Both the position numbers and the translations under genes were made by a program. From assembly GCA_011620585.1 (NCBI GenBank), contig WOYV01000015.1, positions 1 to 54,810 on the forward strand: DNA of 54,810 bases. Reading direction: 5' to 3'. Below the pieces are notes generated by a model. That model made no database searches and was not told where the DNA came from. It saw only the letters and a program-made list of their open reading frames with translations. Of the stretch, positions 1 to 8,845 are shown one piece after another. The stretch is from Draconibacterium sp. Its GTDB lineage: Bacteria; Bacteroidota; Bacteroidia; Bacteroidales; Prolixibacteraceae. Position 1 is the first letter of the stretch; every line of letters begins with the position of its first letter.

Positions 1-1364
1 GCGGCGTCTTTCATCATGGCGATGGGGATAAAAGCTGCAAGCGTTGTCAGGGTTGAACTGGTAATTGCCACTGCCACCTGCGAAGTTCCCTTTATTGCCG
101 CCTCGCGAACGCTTAGTCCTTTATGCAGGTACCGTTCAACATTTTCAATAACCACGATGGAATTGTCAACCAGCAGGCCAAGTGCAATAACCAGCGCCGC
201 TATGGAAATATTTTGTAATCCAAATCCGGCCAAATCAATAAAACCCAACCCAATAAGAATCGATGAAGGAATGGCCACCATAATCACAATGCTCGATTTA
301 AAACCAATGGCCAGCAGAATAAAAATCCCTACCAAAACAATTCCCTGAATTAAATTGATAATAAAGCTGTTTACGCTGCTACGCACGCTTTCGGCCTGGT
401 TGTGTGCGTAATACAATTCTATTCCTGCAGGCAGTTCCGCCTTAAAATCTTCAATTTTAACAATCGCCTCATCAATAATGCCGAGCACATTTTTATCTTC
501 TTTTTGTTCGGCGGTTAAAAAAATGCTGCGTTCACCATTAAAGCGCGCCATGTAGCTGGGGTCTTCATAATCAAAATTAACATCCGCCACATCTTTCAAA
601 TAAACCAGTTTACCGTTGGAAGACCCCACGACCGTATTCCGGATTTCGTCCAGGGAATTGTAAGCGCCGCTGGTTTTTATATTAAAACTCTTTTGCCCTA
701 CTTTCAACTCCCCGCCGGGAATATTCTGGTTATTTGAATTTACTGCATTGCTGATGTTGTCGATGGTAATTCCCATGTTTACCATTTTCTCCGGGCGCAT
801 GGAAATCCGAACCTGTTTTTCGGGAACAGCCACTATTTCAACCCGTTTAATTCCGTCAACCTGTTCCAGCCGGCGTTTTAAATCTTCCGCCTTGTCTTCC
901 AAAACTTCATATTCCGTGTTTTCCGAACCCAGGGCCAACTGCAAAATTTTTGTGTCGGTAGTTGTTTTTTTCCTGAAATTGATTTCGCGAATGTCTTCCG
1001 GCAGATCCAGCCTAATATTATTTACCTGCTGAACTACTTCCTCATATTTGTCATTTTCGTCATAATTTCCATAATCAAACGAAACATTTACGATAGCAAA
1101 CCCGTCGCTGATGGTAGTTGAAATATTTTCAATATTCTCCAGTTCATTTATTTTTTCTTCCACCGGATCAACTACCAGTTCCTCCAAATCCTGTGGCGAG
1201 GCGCCCGGATAAATGATGGTTACCAGTGCACCCGGGGTTACAATGGGCGGGTCTTCTGTTCGCGGCATATTCAGGAACGAATTTATTCCCATAACCAGCG
1301 TAATTAAAAATAACACCAATACAAACTGGTAGTTATCAATCGAAAATTTTGGAAGATTCTTCAT
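1..1364 (-). CDS. RND efflux pump, N-terminal part (partial at window edge)
   Basis: Inner-membrane proton-driven pump of a tripartite RND (HAE1/AcrB-like) export system. The frame is open from an ATG at 1364 to the left edge, about 454 codons; the rest lies outside. A first membrane helix (about residues 12-30) is followed by MPRTEDPPI, the usual entry to the first porter domain. Near residue 400 the fourth helix reads LLVDNSIVVIENVER. Asp400 matches AcrB D407, but the next residue is Asn where AcrB has D408. The adaptor gene is directly upstream (22-bp gap) and a TolC-type gene precedes that, so all three export parts are co-transcribed. The substrate cannot be read from the sequence. Confidence 0.93.
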   Translation of the reverse strand, partial: MKNLPKFSIDNYQFVLVLFLITLVMGINSFLNMPRTEDPPIVTPGALVTIIYPGASPQDLEELVVDPVEEKINELENIENISTTISDGFAIVNVSFDYGNYDENDKYEEVVQQVNNIRLDLPEDIREINFRKKTTTDTKILQLALGSENTEYEVLEDKAEDLKRRLEQVDGIKRVEIVAVPEKQVRISMRPEKMVNMGITIDNISNAVNSNNQNIPGGELKVGQKSFNIKTSGAYNSLDEIRNTVVGSSNGKLVYLKDVADVNFDYEDPSYMARFNGERSIFLTAEQKEDKNVLGIIDEAIVKIEDFKAELPAGIELYYAHNQAESVRSSVNSFIINLIQGIVLVGIFILLAIGFKSSIVIMVAIPSSILIGLGFIDLAGFGLQNISIAALVIALGLLVDNSIVVIENVERYLHKGLSVREAAIKGTSQVAVAITSSTLTTLAAFIPIAMMKDA

Positions 1365-1386
1365 CTTTTTTACTCGTTACTTGTTC

Positions 1387-2424
1387 CTAAAATTCAACTT
1401 GTTCTGTTTCTTTTGAAAGATTCTGAAGGCCGCCAACGATTATTTTTTCTCCTGCGTTTATCCCTTTTGAAACCAACAGCTTTTCACCTGCAACCTGATA
1501 AATTTCTATTGTGCGTTTTTGGGCTACCCCGTTTTTTGTCACATAAACTTCTCCCGACCTGCCATCGGCAACAACCAACGCTTCAACCGGTAACTCAATG
1601 TATTTCACCTTGTTTGATGCCTGAATGGTTGCCGTTCCGATAAAACCTGATTTTAAGAGGTTTCCCGAATCAGCAATCTCAACCTTTATTTCGTATGTTC
1701 CGGTGGAAGGATCCGCAGTCCCCGAAATTTCATCCACAGTTCCCTGAAAAATGGTTTCGGGAAAGGGGTCAAATAAAACAAAAGCGGAATCACCTCTGGC
1801 AATTTTAACCACATCAGCATCGGAAAGCGCCGTTTTCAAAATTTTCGACGAACTTTGCGAGCCAAACAGTAAAACGGGGCTCCCGGCCTGAACCGCCTCA
1901 TTTTCTTTCGCATTTACATATTGAATTACCCCGTTTTGAGGGGCCCTGATTTGCGAATAACGAAGATTAAACTGCGCTGTTTCCAAATCGAGTTTAGCAT
2001 GTTTTAACTGCGATTCGGCATTCTGTAACTGTTCGAGTGTCGCCACACTGTCGGCATACAATGCCGTGGCACGCCCGAAATCACGTTCGGCTTTTGCAAC
2101 GGCAATTTCTGCCTGCTCTGTTTTTGCTGTTATTTCATCTAATTTTAATGATGCCAGCAACTGTCCCTGCTCCACTTTCCCGCCTTCTTTTACCGCAATT
2201 GTTTCAATAATCCCGGCGGTTTTGAAACTCAGTTTATATTCATTTTCAAAAGCAACACGTCCGGTGGCATAAATTTTATCACGGTATAAAATTTCATTCG
2301 CTGTTTCAACAACAACTTTCGCTTTTCCGTTGGATGGTCCGCCGGGTTCCGCTGTTTTTGTGTTACAGGCCATCAAAAAAACGGCAAGGAGACAAAAAGT
2401 GAACATTTTTCTCAAAGTCTTCAT
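1387..2424 (-). CDS. RND efflux periplasmic adaptor (membrane fusion protein), lipoprotein
   Basis: Periplasmic adaptor that joins the RND pump to the outer-membrane channel. The ATG at 2424 gives a 345-residue protein with a clear lipoprotein signal: basic start, hydrophobic core, lipobox LMAC with Cys20. An upstream extension to 2481 would bury this signal and overlap the preceding gene, so it is not used. A helical hairpin rich in Ala, Glu and Gln (about residues 80-145) lies between two lipoyl-like halves; the second half begins near SQIRAPQNGVI. A beta-barrel and membrane-proximal domain follow. It lies 10 bp after the TolC-type gene and 22 bp before the pump. Confidence 0.92.
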   Translation of the reverse strand: MKTLRKMFTFCLLAVFLMACNTKTAEPGGPSNGKAKVVVETANEILYRDKIYATGRVAFENEYKLSFKTAGIIETIAVKEGGKVEQGQLLASLKLDEITAKTEQAEIAVAKAERDFGRATALYADSVATLEQLQNAESQLKHAKLDLETAQFNLRYSQIRAPQNGVIQYVNAKENEAVQAGSPVLLFGSQSSSKILKTALSDADVVKIARGDSAFVLFDPFPETIFQGTVDEISGTADPSTGTYEIKVEIADSGNLLKSGFIGTATIQASNKVKYIELPVEALVVADGRSGEVYVTKNGVAQKRTIEIYQVAGEKLLVSKGINAGEKIIVGGLQNLSKETEQVEF

Positions 2425-2434
2425 TATCTGATTT

Positions 2435-3838
2435 TTATTTTGTTTCAAATTGGTATGCCGAGGTAATCCGTTCCAGCACAATCTGGCTGATGTAATAATC
2501 GTAGCGGGCCAAAATCAGCTTGTTTTCAGCATTTACCTCGTTATTCAATGCGTTTGCCAGTTCCAGGTGGTTGGCCATTCCGTTCTGGTATTTTTTATTT
2601 ACCAGTTGGAAGGTTTTTTTGTAATTTTCGAGTTCTTCCTTTGCCAGCCCGATTCCTTCAAGCGAGGTTTGCAGGTTGTAATAGGTGTTCATCACTTCCA
2701 GTTGTACCTGCTTTTCGGTTTCCCGTTTTTTTTCAATGGCAATCTTCATATCGATTTTTGCCTGGCTGATTTTGGCTTTTCGCTGTCCCGATGAAAAAAT
2801 ATCCCAGGAAAGAAAAACTCCGGCCTGTGCAAAATCATCGTCGGCGGTAAAGGAATATTTTTCACCCTGGTAACCATAAGTTGCACCCAAACTAACTTCA
2901 GGAAGTGCAGCGCCTTTCTCCATTTTTATTTTCTGAAGATTGATTTCCATATTTTTATCCAACTGTTTTAGTTCTTCGCGGCTTTGAAGCGCCTGATTTT
3001 TTAATGATTCCAACTGATATGAACTGATTATAATTTCATCCGGCCGCTGAATCTCAATTTCTGCATTCAAATCCCGGTTCATCAAAAAATTGAGGTAAGC
3101 GCCCGCCATGGTTTGTTCATTTTGAGCATTTGAAAGTTCTTTTTCCATCTCTTTTACTTTTGCTTTCGCAGCATACACCTCATCGATGGTAACTTTATCG
3201 TTTTCAAATAAACTGCTGGTGTTTCTCAGGTTTTCTTTGGTAACCTCAAGTGAATTCGAATAAACCTCAACTACCTGTTGCGTTCTTAAATAATTGATAT
3301 AGGCTGTTTTTACTTCCTTTACAAGCTCGCGTTTGTAAATATCCACATTGATTTTTTCCACGTCGGCCAATTCCTTTTTTATCTGGTGGTTATGGATAAT
3401 TGCTGAATTAAAAACCGGCATTTGCAATTGCAAACGGGTTTCCTGTTCTTTCTCGCGGATAAAGTTGAGGGTGTAATCTTCAATATCAGGATAAGTTGGA
3501 ATGTCGGGGTAACCCGGGTTTGTAGCTCCCATCGACTGGTTAATTATATCCAGGTTATCGTAAGCCGGGTTCATCATTTCGCCAAACGGGACCACCACTG
3601 TCCTTCCTCCCTGTGCACGGGTATATTTGGCCTCCAGCGATAAAGTGGGCAAAAACATCCGTTTGGCTTCTTTTAAGGCTTCCAGGCTTTTTTCATACGA
3701 AAATGTTTTTTGTTTTAATGTGATGTTGCTCTCCAGCGCCTCATCAATATATTGTTCAAGAATATTTTCTTGTGCAAGCCCGGAGAAGGCAATCGCACAA
3801 AGAACAACCGGGATTATAAATTTTTGAATTCTCATCAT
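2435..3838 (-). CDS. TolC-family outer-membrane efflux protein
   Basis: Outer-membrane channel of the same tripartite system. About 467 residues from the ATG at 3838; Met codons at 3844 and 3835 are equally possible, and the three differ by only a few residues. A signal peptide ends near FSGLAQEN. Two long helical repeats with heptad-like Glu/Lys/Leu patterns (about 150-250 and 340-460) surround a short beta segment with LSWDIFSSGQ, as in OEP domains. It is the first gene of the leftward operon. No regulator gene adjoins it, and the 440-bp region upstream is non-coding. Confidence 0.92.
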   Translation of the reverse strand: MMRIQKFIIPVVLCAIAFSGLAQENILEQYIDEALESNITLKQKTFSYEKSLEALKEAKRMFLPTLSLEAKYTRAQGGRTVVVPFGEMMNPAYDNLDIINQSMGATNPGYPDIPTYPDIEDYTLNFIREKEQETRLQLQMPVFNSAIIHNHQIKKELADVEKINVDIYKRELVKEVKTAYINYLRTQQVVEVYSNSLEVTKENLRNTSSLFENDKVTIDEVYAAKAKVKEMEKELSNAQNEQTMAGAYLNFLMNRDLNAEIEIQRPDEIIISSYQLESLKNQALQSREELKQLDKNMEINLQKIKMEKGAALPEVSLGATYGYQGEKYSFTADDDFAQAGVFLSWDIFSSGQRKAKISQAKIDMKIAIEKKRETEKQVQLEVMNTYYNLQTSLEGIGLAKEELENYKKTFQLVNKKYQNGMANHLELANALNNEVNAENKLILARYDYYISQIVLERITSAYQFETK

Positions 3839-4281
3839 TGTCATCCATTTTTGGAACAATGATAATTTTGTTGTCCGGTAGGAGACGGATAAAAAATGCT
3901 GAACCCGAATTATTCAGGATGAGGTCGAAATATGTTGTTTACCTGGTCAACCCTTAAAAACGCAATAGGGTGTTGATAACCAATTAGTAAACTATTTTAT
4001 TGTATGCCTAAATTGGCAGTATTTTAGCGGAGAGAAGGTTTTTCAAACTCAAGAGCCTTTTGACCCTACTTTTCAATTGAAATAAACATGCTTTCTTAAT
4101 CATGGGTTCTTCATAAGTTAAACCCTCAAAAATTATAGCTTTTTAAGGTTTAACTAAGTAGAGTCAGTAATAGAACAAGGTTTTGTTTGTTATGTATTTA
4201 AATGTCAGGCGCTTAAACATGGTCAAAGCCTTGTTTTTTCTAATGGATCATGGAATTTCTTACGTTGAACTGACGTTAATT
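3839..4281. other. Non-coding gap between the efflux operon and dnaJ
   Basis: About 440 bp, AT-rich, with no convincing gene on either strand. It must hold the efflux operon promoter near its left end. I see no clear TAnnTTTG box there. Its right part contains the hairpin listed at 4174-4240. Confidence 0.5.
4174..4240 (+). terminator. Hairpin downstream of dnaJ, possible terminator
   Basis: Arms AACAAGGTTTTG (4174-4185) and CAAAGCCTTGTT (4224-4235) pair with one mismatch, and an inner ATGT..TTAA/TTAAACAT pairing extends the stem. A T-run follows on the plus strand, whereas dnaJ is read on the minus strand. If it terminates dnaJ it must act without a strong U-tract. Confidence 0.35.
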
Positions 4282-5445
4282 TTAGGAATCAAACATGTCC
4301 CTCATTTTGGCAAAGAAAGATTTCTCTGAACTGGAAGGCCCTTCCTGGAAGCCGGGTGATTCCAGAAGTTTCTCCAGCATTTTCCGATCTTCTGAACTCA
4401 GTTTTTTCGGAATCCAAACATGAACACGAACCAGCAAATCGCCACGTCCGTAACCGTTCACATCAGGAATTCCCTTGCCACGTAAACGCAGGATTTTCTC
4501 GGGTTGTGTTCCGGCATCGATTTTAACTTTTACTTTTCCTTCAACGGTTGGGATTTCTGCCGTAGTCCCAAGCGTTATTTCGGGGAACGAAAGAAACAGG
4601 TTGTGGACCAGGTTGTTTCCGTCGCGGATTAAATCAGGATGTTCTTCTTCAGTAATCACCACCAGCAAATCTCCGTTAATTCCACCTCGTCGCCCGGTGT
4701 TTCCTTTTCCCGAAACATTTAGCTGCATTCCTTCGCCAACACCCGCAGGTATTTTAATCGGAATAACTTCTTCTTCGCGGATCACGCCTTCGCCGGCACA
4801 GTGGTTACACTTATCGGTAATCATTTTTCCTTCGCCCTGGCAGGTAGGACAAGCCGATGTGGTTTGCATGCGGCCGAGCAGTGTATTCTGAATACGCGTT
4901 ACCTGGCCACTTCCCCCGCAGGTTCCGCAAGTGGAATAAGCCGAGCCGTTTTTGGCGCCGCTCCCGTTACAATGATGACAGGCAACGTATTTGTTTACCT
5001 TGATTTTCTTTTCAACTCCGTTCACTATCTCACTGAGGTTCAGTTTTACCTTCACCCGCAAGTCGGAACCGCGACTTACACGACGGCCACTGCGGCTTCT
5101 TCCGCCACCGCCAAACCCGCCAAACCCGCCAAAGTGTCCGCCAAAAATGTCGCCAAATGCCGAAAAGATGTCTTCGATATCGGAGAAACCGGCTCCACCG
5201 TAACCACCGCCGGCGGAACTGCCCACGCCTGCATGACCAAACTGATCGTAGCGTTGTTTCTTCTCCGGATTGCTCAGCACTTCATATGCTTCGGCTGCTT
5301 CTTTGAATTTTTCCTCCGCTTCCTTGTCGTCCGGATTTTTGTCGGGATGAAACTGAATGGCTTTTTTACGGTAAGCTTTTTTTATATCTTCCGCACTTGC
5401 ATTCTTGCTAACTTCGAGTACTTCGTAATAATCTCTTTTGGCCAT
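4282..5445 (-). CDS. dnaJ: Chaperone DnaJ (Hsp40)
   Basis: Co-chaperone that delivers unfolded proteins to DnaK and stimulates its ATPase. 387 residues, normal for the family. The J domain spans 1-70 with HPD at 33-35. A Gly/Phe-rich linker (about 74-115) is followed by four zinc repeats of the CxxCxGxG type starting at Cys156 ([32 protein letters not shown]), then the C-terminal substrate domains. It follows grpE by 17 bp on the same strand, so the two share the heat-shock-type promoter upstream of grpE. dnaK is not in the window. Confidence 0.98.
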   Translation of the reverse strand: MAKRDYYEVLEVSKNASAEDIKKAYRKKAIQFHPDKNPDDKEAEEKFKEAAEAYEVLSNPEKKQRYDQFGHAGVGSSAGGGYGGAGFSDIEDIFSAFGDIFGGHFGGFGGFGGGGRSRSGRRVSRGSDLRVKVKLNLSEIVNGVEKKIKVNKYVACHHCNGSGAKNGSAYSTCGTCGGSGQVTRIQNTLLGRMQTTSACPTCQGEGKMITDKCNHCAGEGVIREEEVIPIKIPAGVGEGMQLNVSGKGNTGRRGGINGDLLVVITEEEHPDLIRDGNNLVHNLFLSFPEITLGTTAEIPTVEGKVKVKIDAGTQPEKILRLRGKGIPDVNGYGRGDLLVRVHVWIPKKLSSEDRKMLEKLLESPGFQEGPSSSEKSFFAKMRDMFDS

Positions 5446-5462
5446 TTTGGAATTTTCTCAGG

Positions 5463-6068
5463 TTACTCACCGATTACAACTTTTGCAAACCGGATCACTT
5501 TTTCGTTAAGGCAATATCCTTTCTGAACTACATCGACCACTTTCCCTTTCATCTCATCGCTGGGCGCCGGGATTTTTGTGATCGCTTCGTGCAGGTCTAC
5601 GTCAAAGTCCTGGTTGATTGCCTCAATTTCCTTAATATTGTTTTGTTTCAGGAAATCTTTGAATTTGTTGTAGATCAGCAGGGTTCCCTGTTTGCCGGCA
5701 TCTTCGTCGGCTACGCTTTTTAGCGAATCGAGCGCGCGTTCAAAATCGTCGATTACCGGAAGAATGCTTATCAAAACCGATTCTCCTCCTGATTTGATGA
5801 GATCGGCTTTTTCTTTTAATGTGCGGCGTCTGAAGTTGTCAAATTCGGCTTGCAACCGAAGATGCTTGTCCTGAAACTCGTGGAGTTGTCCTTCGAGTTC
5901 TTCAATCTGAACATCTTTTTTGTCTTTTTTCGATTTTTTCTTTTTATCCGATTTGTCTTCGGTATGATGGTTGGCGTTTTCTTCCTGTGTTTCCTGTGCC
6001 ACTTGTTCCTGTACTTCTTCCGGAGTCGGTTCGGTTTCTTTTTTCACTTTTTCTGCCATATTTGCCAA
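5463..6068 (-). CDS. grpE: Nucleotide exchange factor GrpE
   Basis: Releases ADP from DnaK and so completes the chaperone cycle with DnaJ. 201 residues. The first ~65 residues are a highly charged tail with runs of Glu and Lys. A long dimerising helix follows (about 60-115, including LRLQAEFDNFRRRT), then the small beta domain with DLHEAITKIP and the conserved end VVQKGYCLNEKVIRFAKVVIG. It is the first gene of a grpE-dnaJ operon. The promoter and the palindrome at 6121-6158 lie just upstream and suggest stress control. Confidence 0.98.
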   Translation of the reverse strand: MANMAEKVKKETEPTPEEVQEQVAQETQEENANHHTEDKSDKKKKSKKDKKDVQIEELEGQLHEFQDKHLRLQAEFDNFRRRTLKEKADLIKSGGESVLISILPVIDDFERALDSLKSVADEDAGKQGTLLIYNKFKDFLKQNNIKEIEAINQDFDVDLHEAITKIPAPSDEMKGKVVDVVQKGYCLNEKVIRFAKVVIGE

Positions 6069-6107
6069 ATTAATTTGCTTTGCTTCTTATTCAAAAATTT
6101 TGCCATG

Positions 6108-6135
6108 CAAATATAAAAGACAAATTGACACTCAA
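6108..6135 (-). promoter_or_regulatory. Promoter of grpE-dnaJ
   Basis: On the minus strand a TTG (6135-6133) is followed after 17 nt by TATATTTG (6115-6108), an exact match to the Bacteroidota TAnnTTTG box. Transcription would start near 6100, about 30 nt before the grpE ATG. Confidence 0.6.
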
Positions 6136-6158
6136 TTTGAATTTCGAGTGTCAATTTG
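6121..6158. promoter_or_regulatory. 13-bp perfect inverted repeat overlapping the grpE promoter (CIRCE-like)
   Basis: Arms at 6121-6133 and 6146-6158 are perfectly complementary with a 12-nt spacer. The core TTGACACTC / GAGTGTCAA resembles CIRCE (TTAGCACTC-N9-GAGTGCTAA) at seven of nine positions per arm, but the spacer is 12 nt and not 9. The left arm touches the TTG element of the grpE promoter, the place expected for an operator. It could equally be the hairpin that terminates the tlpA-like gene upstream, because a T-rich stretch follows on the minus strand. Confidence 0.55.
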
Positions 6159-6197
6159 AACGGTATTTTACAGATGCCAGAATAGCCAGCTGTCAGT

Positions 6198-6710
6198 TTA
6201 TTTTGCGTATTTCTGAAGAGCAGCTTCAAGTGCCGGCCCGCGCAGGTTTTTTGCCAGAATAACCCCGTTTTCATCCAAAAGGAAATTCGAAGGGATGCTC
6301 CTGATTCCGTAGATTGCGGCATGTTTCGATTGCCACCATTTCAAATCGCTGATATGGTAGGGCCAATCCAGTTTATCTTGCTGAATAGCTGATTTCCACT
6401 GTTCGGCTGTACGATCGAGTGATACATTGAACACCACAAATCCATTGCCATTCTGGAATTTCTGATCTTTATACTTATTATAGGCATTCACCACGTTCGG
6501 GTTTTCGCGGCGGCAAGGACCACACCAACCTGCCCAAAAATCGAGTAAAACCACGTGTCCCCGGGTATCCGAAAGTTTTATCGTTTGACCGTTTGGGTCG
6601 TTCCCGATAAGATCAGGAGCTTTCTTTCCAATATCGATTCCGACTTCTTGTGCCTGTGTGCTGATGATGCCGGCAAAAAATATGGCGGCAATAAAAACAA
6701 GTTTCTTCAT
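6198..6710 (-). CDS. TlpA-family thiol-disulfide oxidoreductase (thioredoxin-like)
   Basis: Exported thioredoxin-fold protein that probably reduces disulfides outside the cytoplasm. The ATG at 6710 gives 170 residues with a signal peptide ending near STQAQ; the longer frame to 6758 adds an unlikely N-terminus. The redox motif WCGPC is at residues 62-66, after a strand VVLLDFWAG. The conserved cis-Pro is in IRSIPSNFLLDENGVIL. A minus-strand TATTTTTG box (6745-6738) lies 28 nt before the start and fits a promoter of its own. It is not in an obvious operon with cytochrome or respiratory genes. Confidence 0.92.
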   Translation of the reverse strand: MKKLVFIAAIFFAGIISTQAQEVGIDIGKKAPDLIGNDPNGQTIKLSDTRGHVVLLDFWAGWCGPCRRENPNVVNAYNKYKDQKFQNGNGFVVFNVSLDRTAEQWKSAIQQDKLDWPYHISDLKWWQSKHAAIYGIRSIPSNFLLDENGVILAKNLRGPALEAALQKYAK

Positions 6711-6815
6711 TCTTTTAACTTTTATGATCATCTGGTTCAAAAATAATTTTTTCTGCAATACTAACGCAGGATTGCATGTATTGTTTGAACGGAGTATTCA
6801 AAATCCCTGCCAGAA

Positions 6816-8120
6816 CTATCGGCGAATGATTTTTGCCCCCAGCGCATTTAGTCGTCCGTCGATGTTTTCGTAACCTCTGTCAATTTGTTCGATATTATCG
6901 ATGGTGCTGGTACCTTTTGCCGACATGGCCGCGATCAACAATGCAATACCGGCCCTGATATCGGGCGAAACCATTTTGGTGGCACGCAGCGAATGGGCCC
7001 TGTCTAATCCGATTACGGTAGCCCGGTGCGGATCACACAATATTATCTGGGCGCCCATGTCGATCAGTTTATCGACAAAGAAAAGTCGGCTTTCGAACAT
7101 TTTCTGATGAATAAGCACACTTCCTTTTGCCTGTGTGGCCACCACCAGGAATACACTTAGTAAATCGGGGGTAAGTCCAGGCCAGGGCGCATCGGCTATG
7201 GTCATTATCGAGCCATCGAGGTACGATTCGATTTCGTAGTGTTGAGTCTCTTTTACGAGCAGGTCGTCGTCGGCCTGTTCCACTTTAATCCCAAGTCTTC
7301 TGAACGATTCAGGAATAATTCCAAGGTGTTCAATTCCAACATTTTTTATCCTGATTTCGGAGGCCGTCATAGCGGCAAGGCCAATAAAACTTCCCACTTC
7401 AATCATGTCGGGTAAAATTCGGTGTCGGCATCCTGAGAGTGATCCGACGCCTTCAATAAGCAGTAGGTTTGAACCAATCCCACTAATTTTAGCCCCCATC
7501 GAAACCAGCATTCTGCTTAGTTGTTGCAAATACGGTTCGCAAGCGGCATTGTAAATAGTAGTAGTTCCTTCTGCCAAAACGGCTGCCATTAAAATGTTGG
7601 CTGTTCCTGTTACTGATGCTTCATCGAGTAACATGTACGAACCCCTAAGTTTTTTAGCCGAAACATGAAACCAGTGGTTTTCGGCATCAAAATGGAAAGT
7701 TGCGCCAAGCTTTTGCAAACCAATAAAATGGGTGTCTACGCGGCGACGGCCAATTTTGTCGCCACCTGGTTGCGGAATAAATCCATGACCAAAACGTGCC
7801 AGCAGCGGCCCTATAATCATAATCGATCCACGTAACCCGGCTGCCTGTTGGGCATATTCCTGACTTTTCAGGTAATCAATATCGATTATCGAAGCATCGA
7901 AACGAAAATTCCCTTTTGAAAGATGCTCAACTTTAACACCCAGGCCTTTTAAAATCTCAATCAATTTCAATACATCCCTGATTTCCGGGATATTCTCAAT
8001 GTGTGTTTCACCGGCGCTAAGCAAAGTGGCACAAATTACCTGGAGCGCTTCATTTTTTGCACCCTGTGGTTCGAGTACGCCTTGTAGTTGGTAGCCTCCT
8101 TCTATTTGAAATGTTGACAT
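6816..8120 (-). CDS. murA: UDP-N-acetylglucosamine 1-carboxyvinyltransferase MurA (Asp-type active site)
   Basis: First committed step of peptidoglycan synthesis: transfers enolpyruvate from PEP to UDP-GlcNAc. 434 residues, a normal length. The substrate-binding Lys-Asn pair is at 22-23 (GAKNEAL). The active-site loop reads PQPGGDKIGRRRVDTHF, so Asp121 stands where E. coli MurA has Cys115. An Asp at this site occurs in other phyla and makes the enzyme insensitive to fosfomycin, which acts by alkylating that Cys. It lies 21 bp after the DUF4290 gene and is probably co-transcribed with it. Confidence 0.97.
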   Translation of the reverse strand: MSTFQIEGGYQLQGVLEPQGAKNEALQVICATLLSAGETHIENIPEIRDVLKLIEILKGLGVKVEHLSKGNFRFDASIIDIDYLKSQEYAQQAAGLRGSIMIIGPLLARFGHGFIPQPGGDKIGRRRVDTHFIGLQKLGATFHFDAENHWFHVSAKKLRGSYMLLDEASVTGTANILMAAVLAEGTTTIYNAACEPYLQQLSRMLVSMGAKISGIGSNLLLIEGVGSLSGCRHRILPDMIEVGSFIGLAAMTASEIRIKNVGIEHLGIIPESFRRLGIKVEQADDDLLVKETQHYEIESYLDGSIMTIADAPWPGLTPDLLSVFLVVATQAKGSVLIHQKMFESRLFFVDKLIDMGAQIILCDPHRATVIGLDRAHSLRATKMVSPDIRAGIALLIAAMSAKGTSTIDNIEQIDRGYENIDGRLNALGAKIIRR

Positions 8121-8141
8121 GGGTGTTCTGAATGCTGAGGT

Positions 8142-8729
8142 CTATTTTTTCCCTTTTTTATTCGTTGGTTTTTTCTTCTTGGCAACCAGTGTTTTGGTTT
8201 CTGCAAGTTGCATTTCTTCGTGGCGCGCCAATTTTCCCTTGGAAAGTTCATCAAGGTCTTCCCATATTTTATCGTCTTCCACCGAGTCCTTGTTCCAGGC
8301 GAGGTACGATTTCTTCATCTGATTGGCAATTTGCTCGATTATGATCTGTCGTTCTTCGCCTTCAAAACGTTCCGCTTCTTTAATTATCAGTTCCATTGTA
8401 CGACCATAGTGCCGGTATTTAATCGGATGCTGGTTGTAAGGAATCTTATTGGGTTTCGATGTTAAAATATCGGGAGACGGCGGATCGTAAGGATAGTCGA
8501 TGTCGAGTTGGAAATCGGCCATAATGGCGAGATGGTCCCACAATTTATGGTTGAATTCAGGCACATCGCGAAGGAAAGGGTAGAGGTTACCCATGACATC
8601 GATAACGGTTTGTGCCGATTTATTTCTTTTTTCGCGGTCTTCGATGGTTAACAAATAATCCACCATATTCTGAATATTTCTTCCATATTCAGGAAGAGCC
8701 AGTTTTTTTCTTTTCGAATTGTAATCCAT
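8142..8729 (-). CDS. DUF4290 family protein
   Basis: Bacteroidota-specific protein of unknown function, recognised by its start MDYNSKRKKLALPEYGRNIQ and the motifs YPFLRDVPEFNHKLWDHL and HYGRTMELII. 195 residues, mostly helical, no signal peptide or membrane segment, Lys-rich tail (KKKKPTNKKGKK). It precedes murA by 21 bp, an arrangement I associate with this phylum and which suggests a link to envelope growth, though no activity is known to me. A TAGTTTTG box on the minus strand (8801-8794) lies 65 nt before the start and may be the promoter of both genes. Confidence 0.88.
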   Translation of the reverse strand: MDYNSKRKKLALPEYGRNIQNMVDYLLTIEDREKRNKSAQTVIDVMGNLYPFLRDVPEFNHKLWDHLAIMADFQLDIDYPYDPPSPDILTSKPNKIPYNQHPIKYRHYGRTMELIIKEAERFEGEERQIIIEQIANQMKKSYLAWNKDSVEDDKIWEDLDELSKGKLARHEEMQLAETKTLVAKKKKPTNKKGKK

Positions 8730-8845
8730 GTAAAAAATCTTAAGTGATATTTATGCTTCGTGTAATTTTAGAATCGTAACCGAAGTGATGCTGCAAAACT
8801 AATGAATTCCTGTTAATTCACGAAGATTATTTATGTAATCGCTTG

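Noticed and set aside
4801-5526. 241-residue plus-strand frame opposite dnaJ and grpE
   Set aside because: It is the antisense of the conserved zinc-finger and J-domain coding region; low-complexity translation with no start signal or family likeness.
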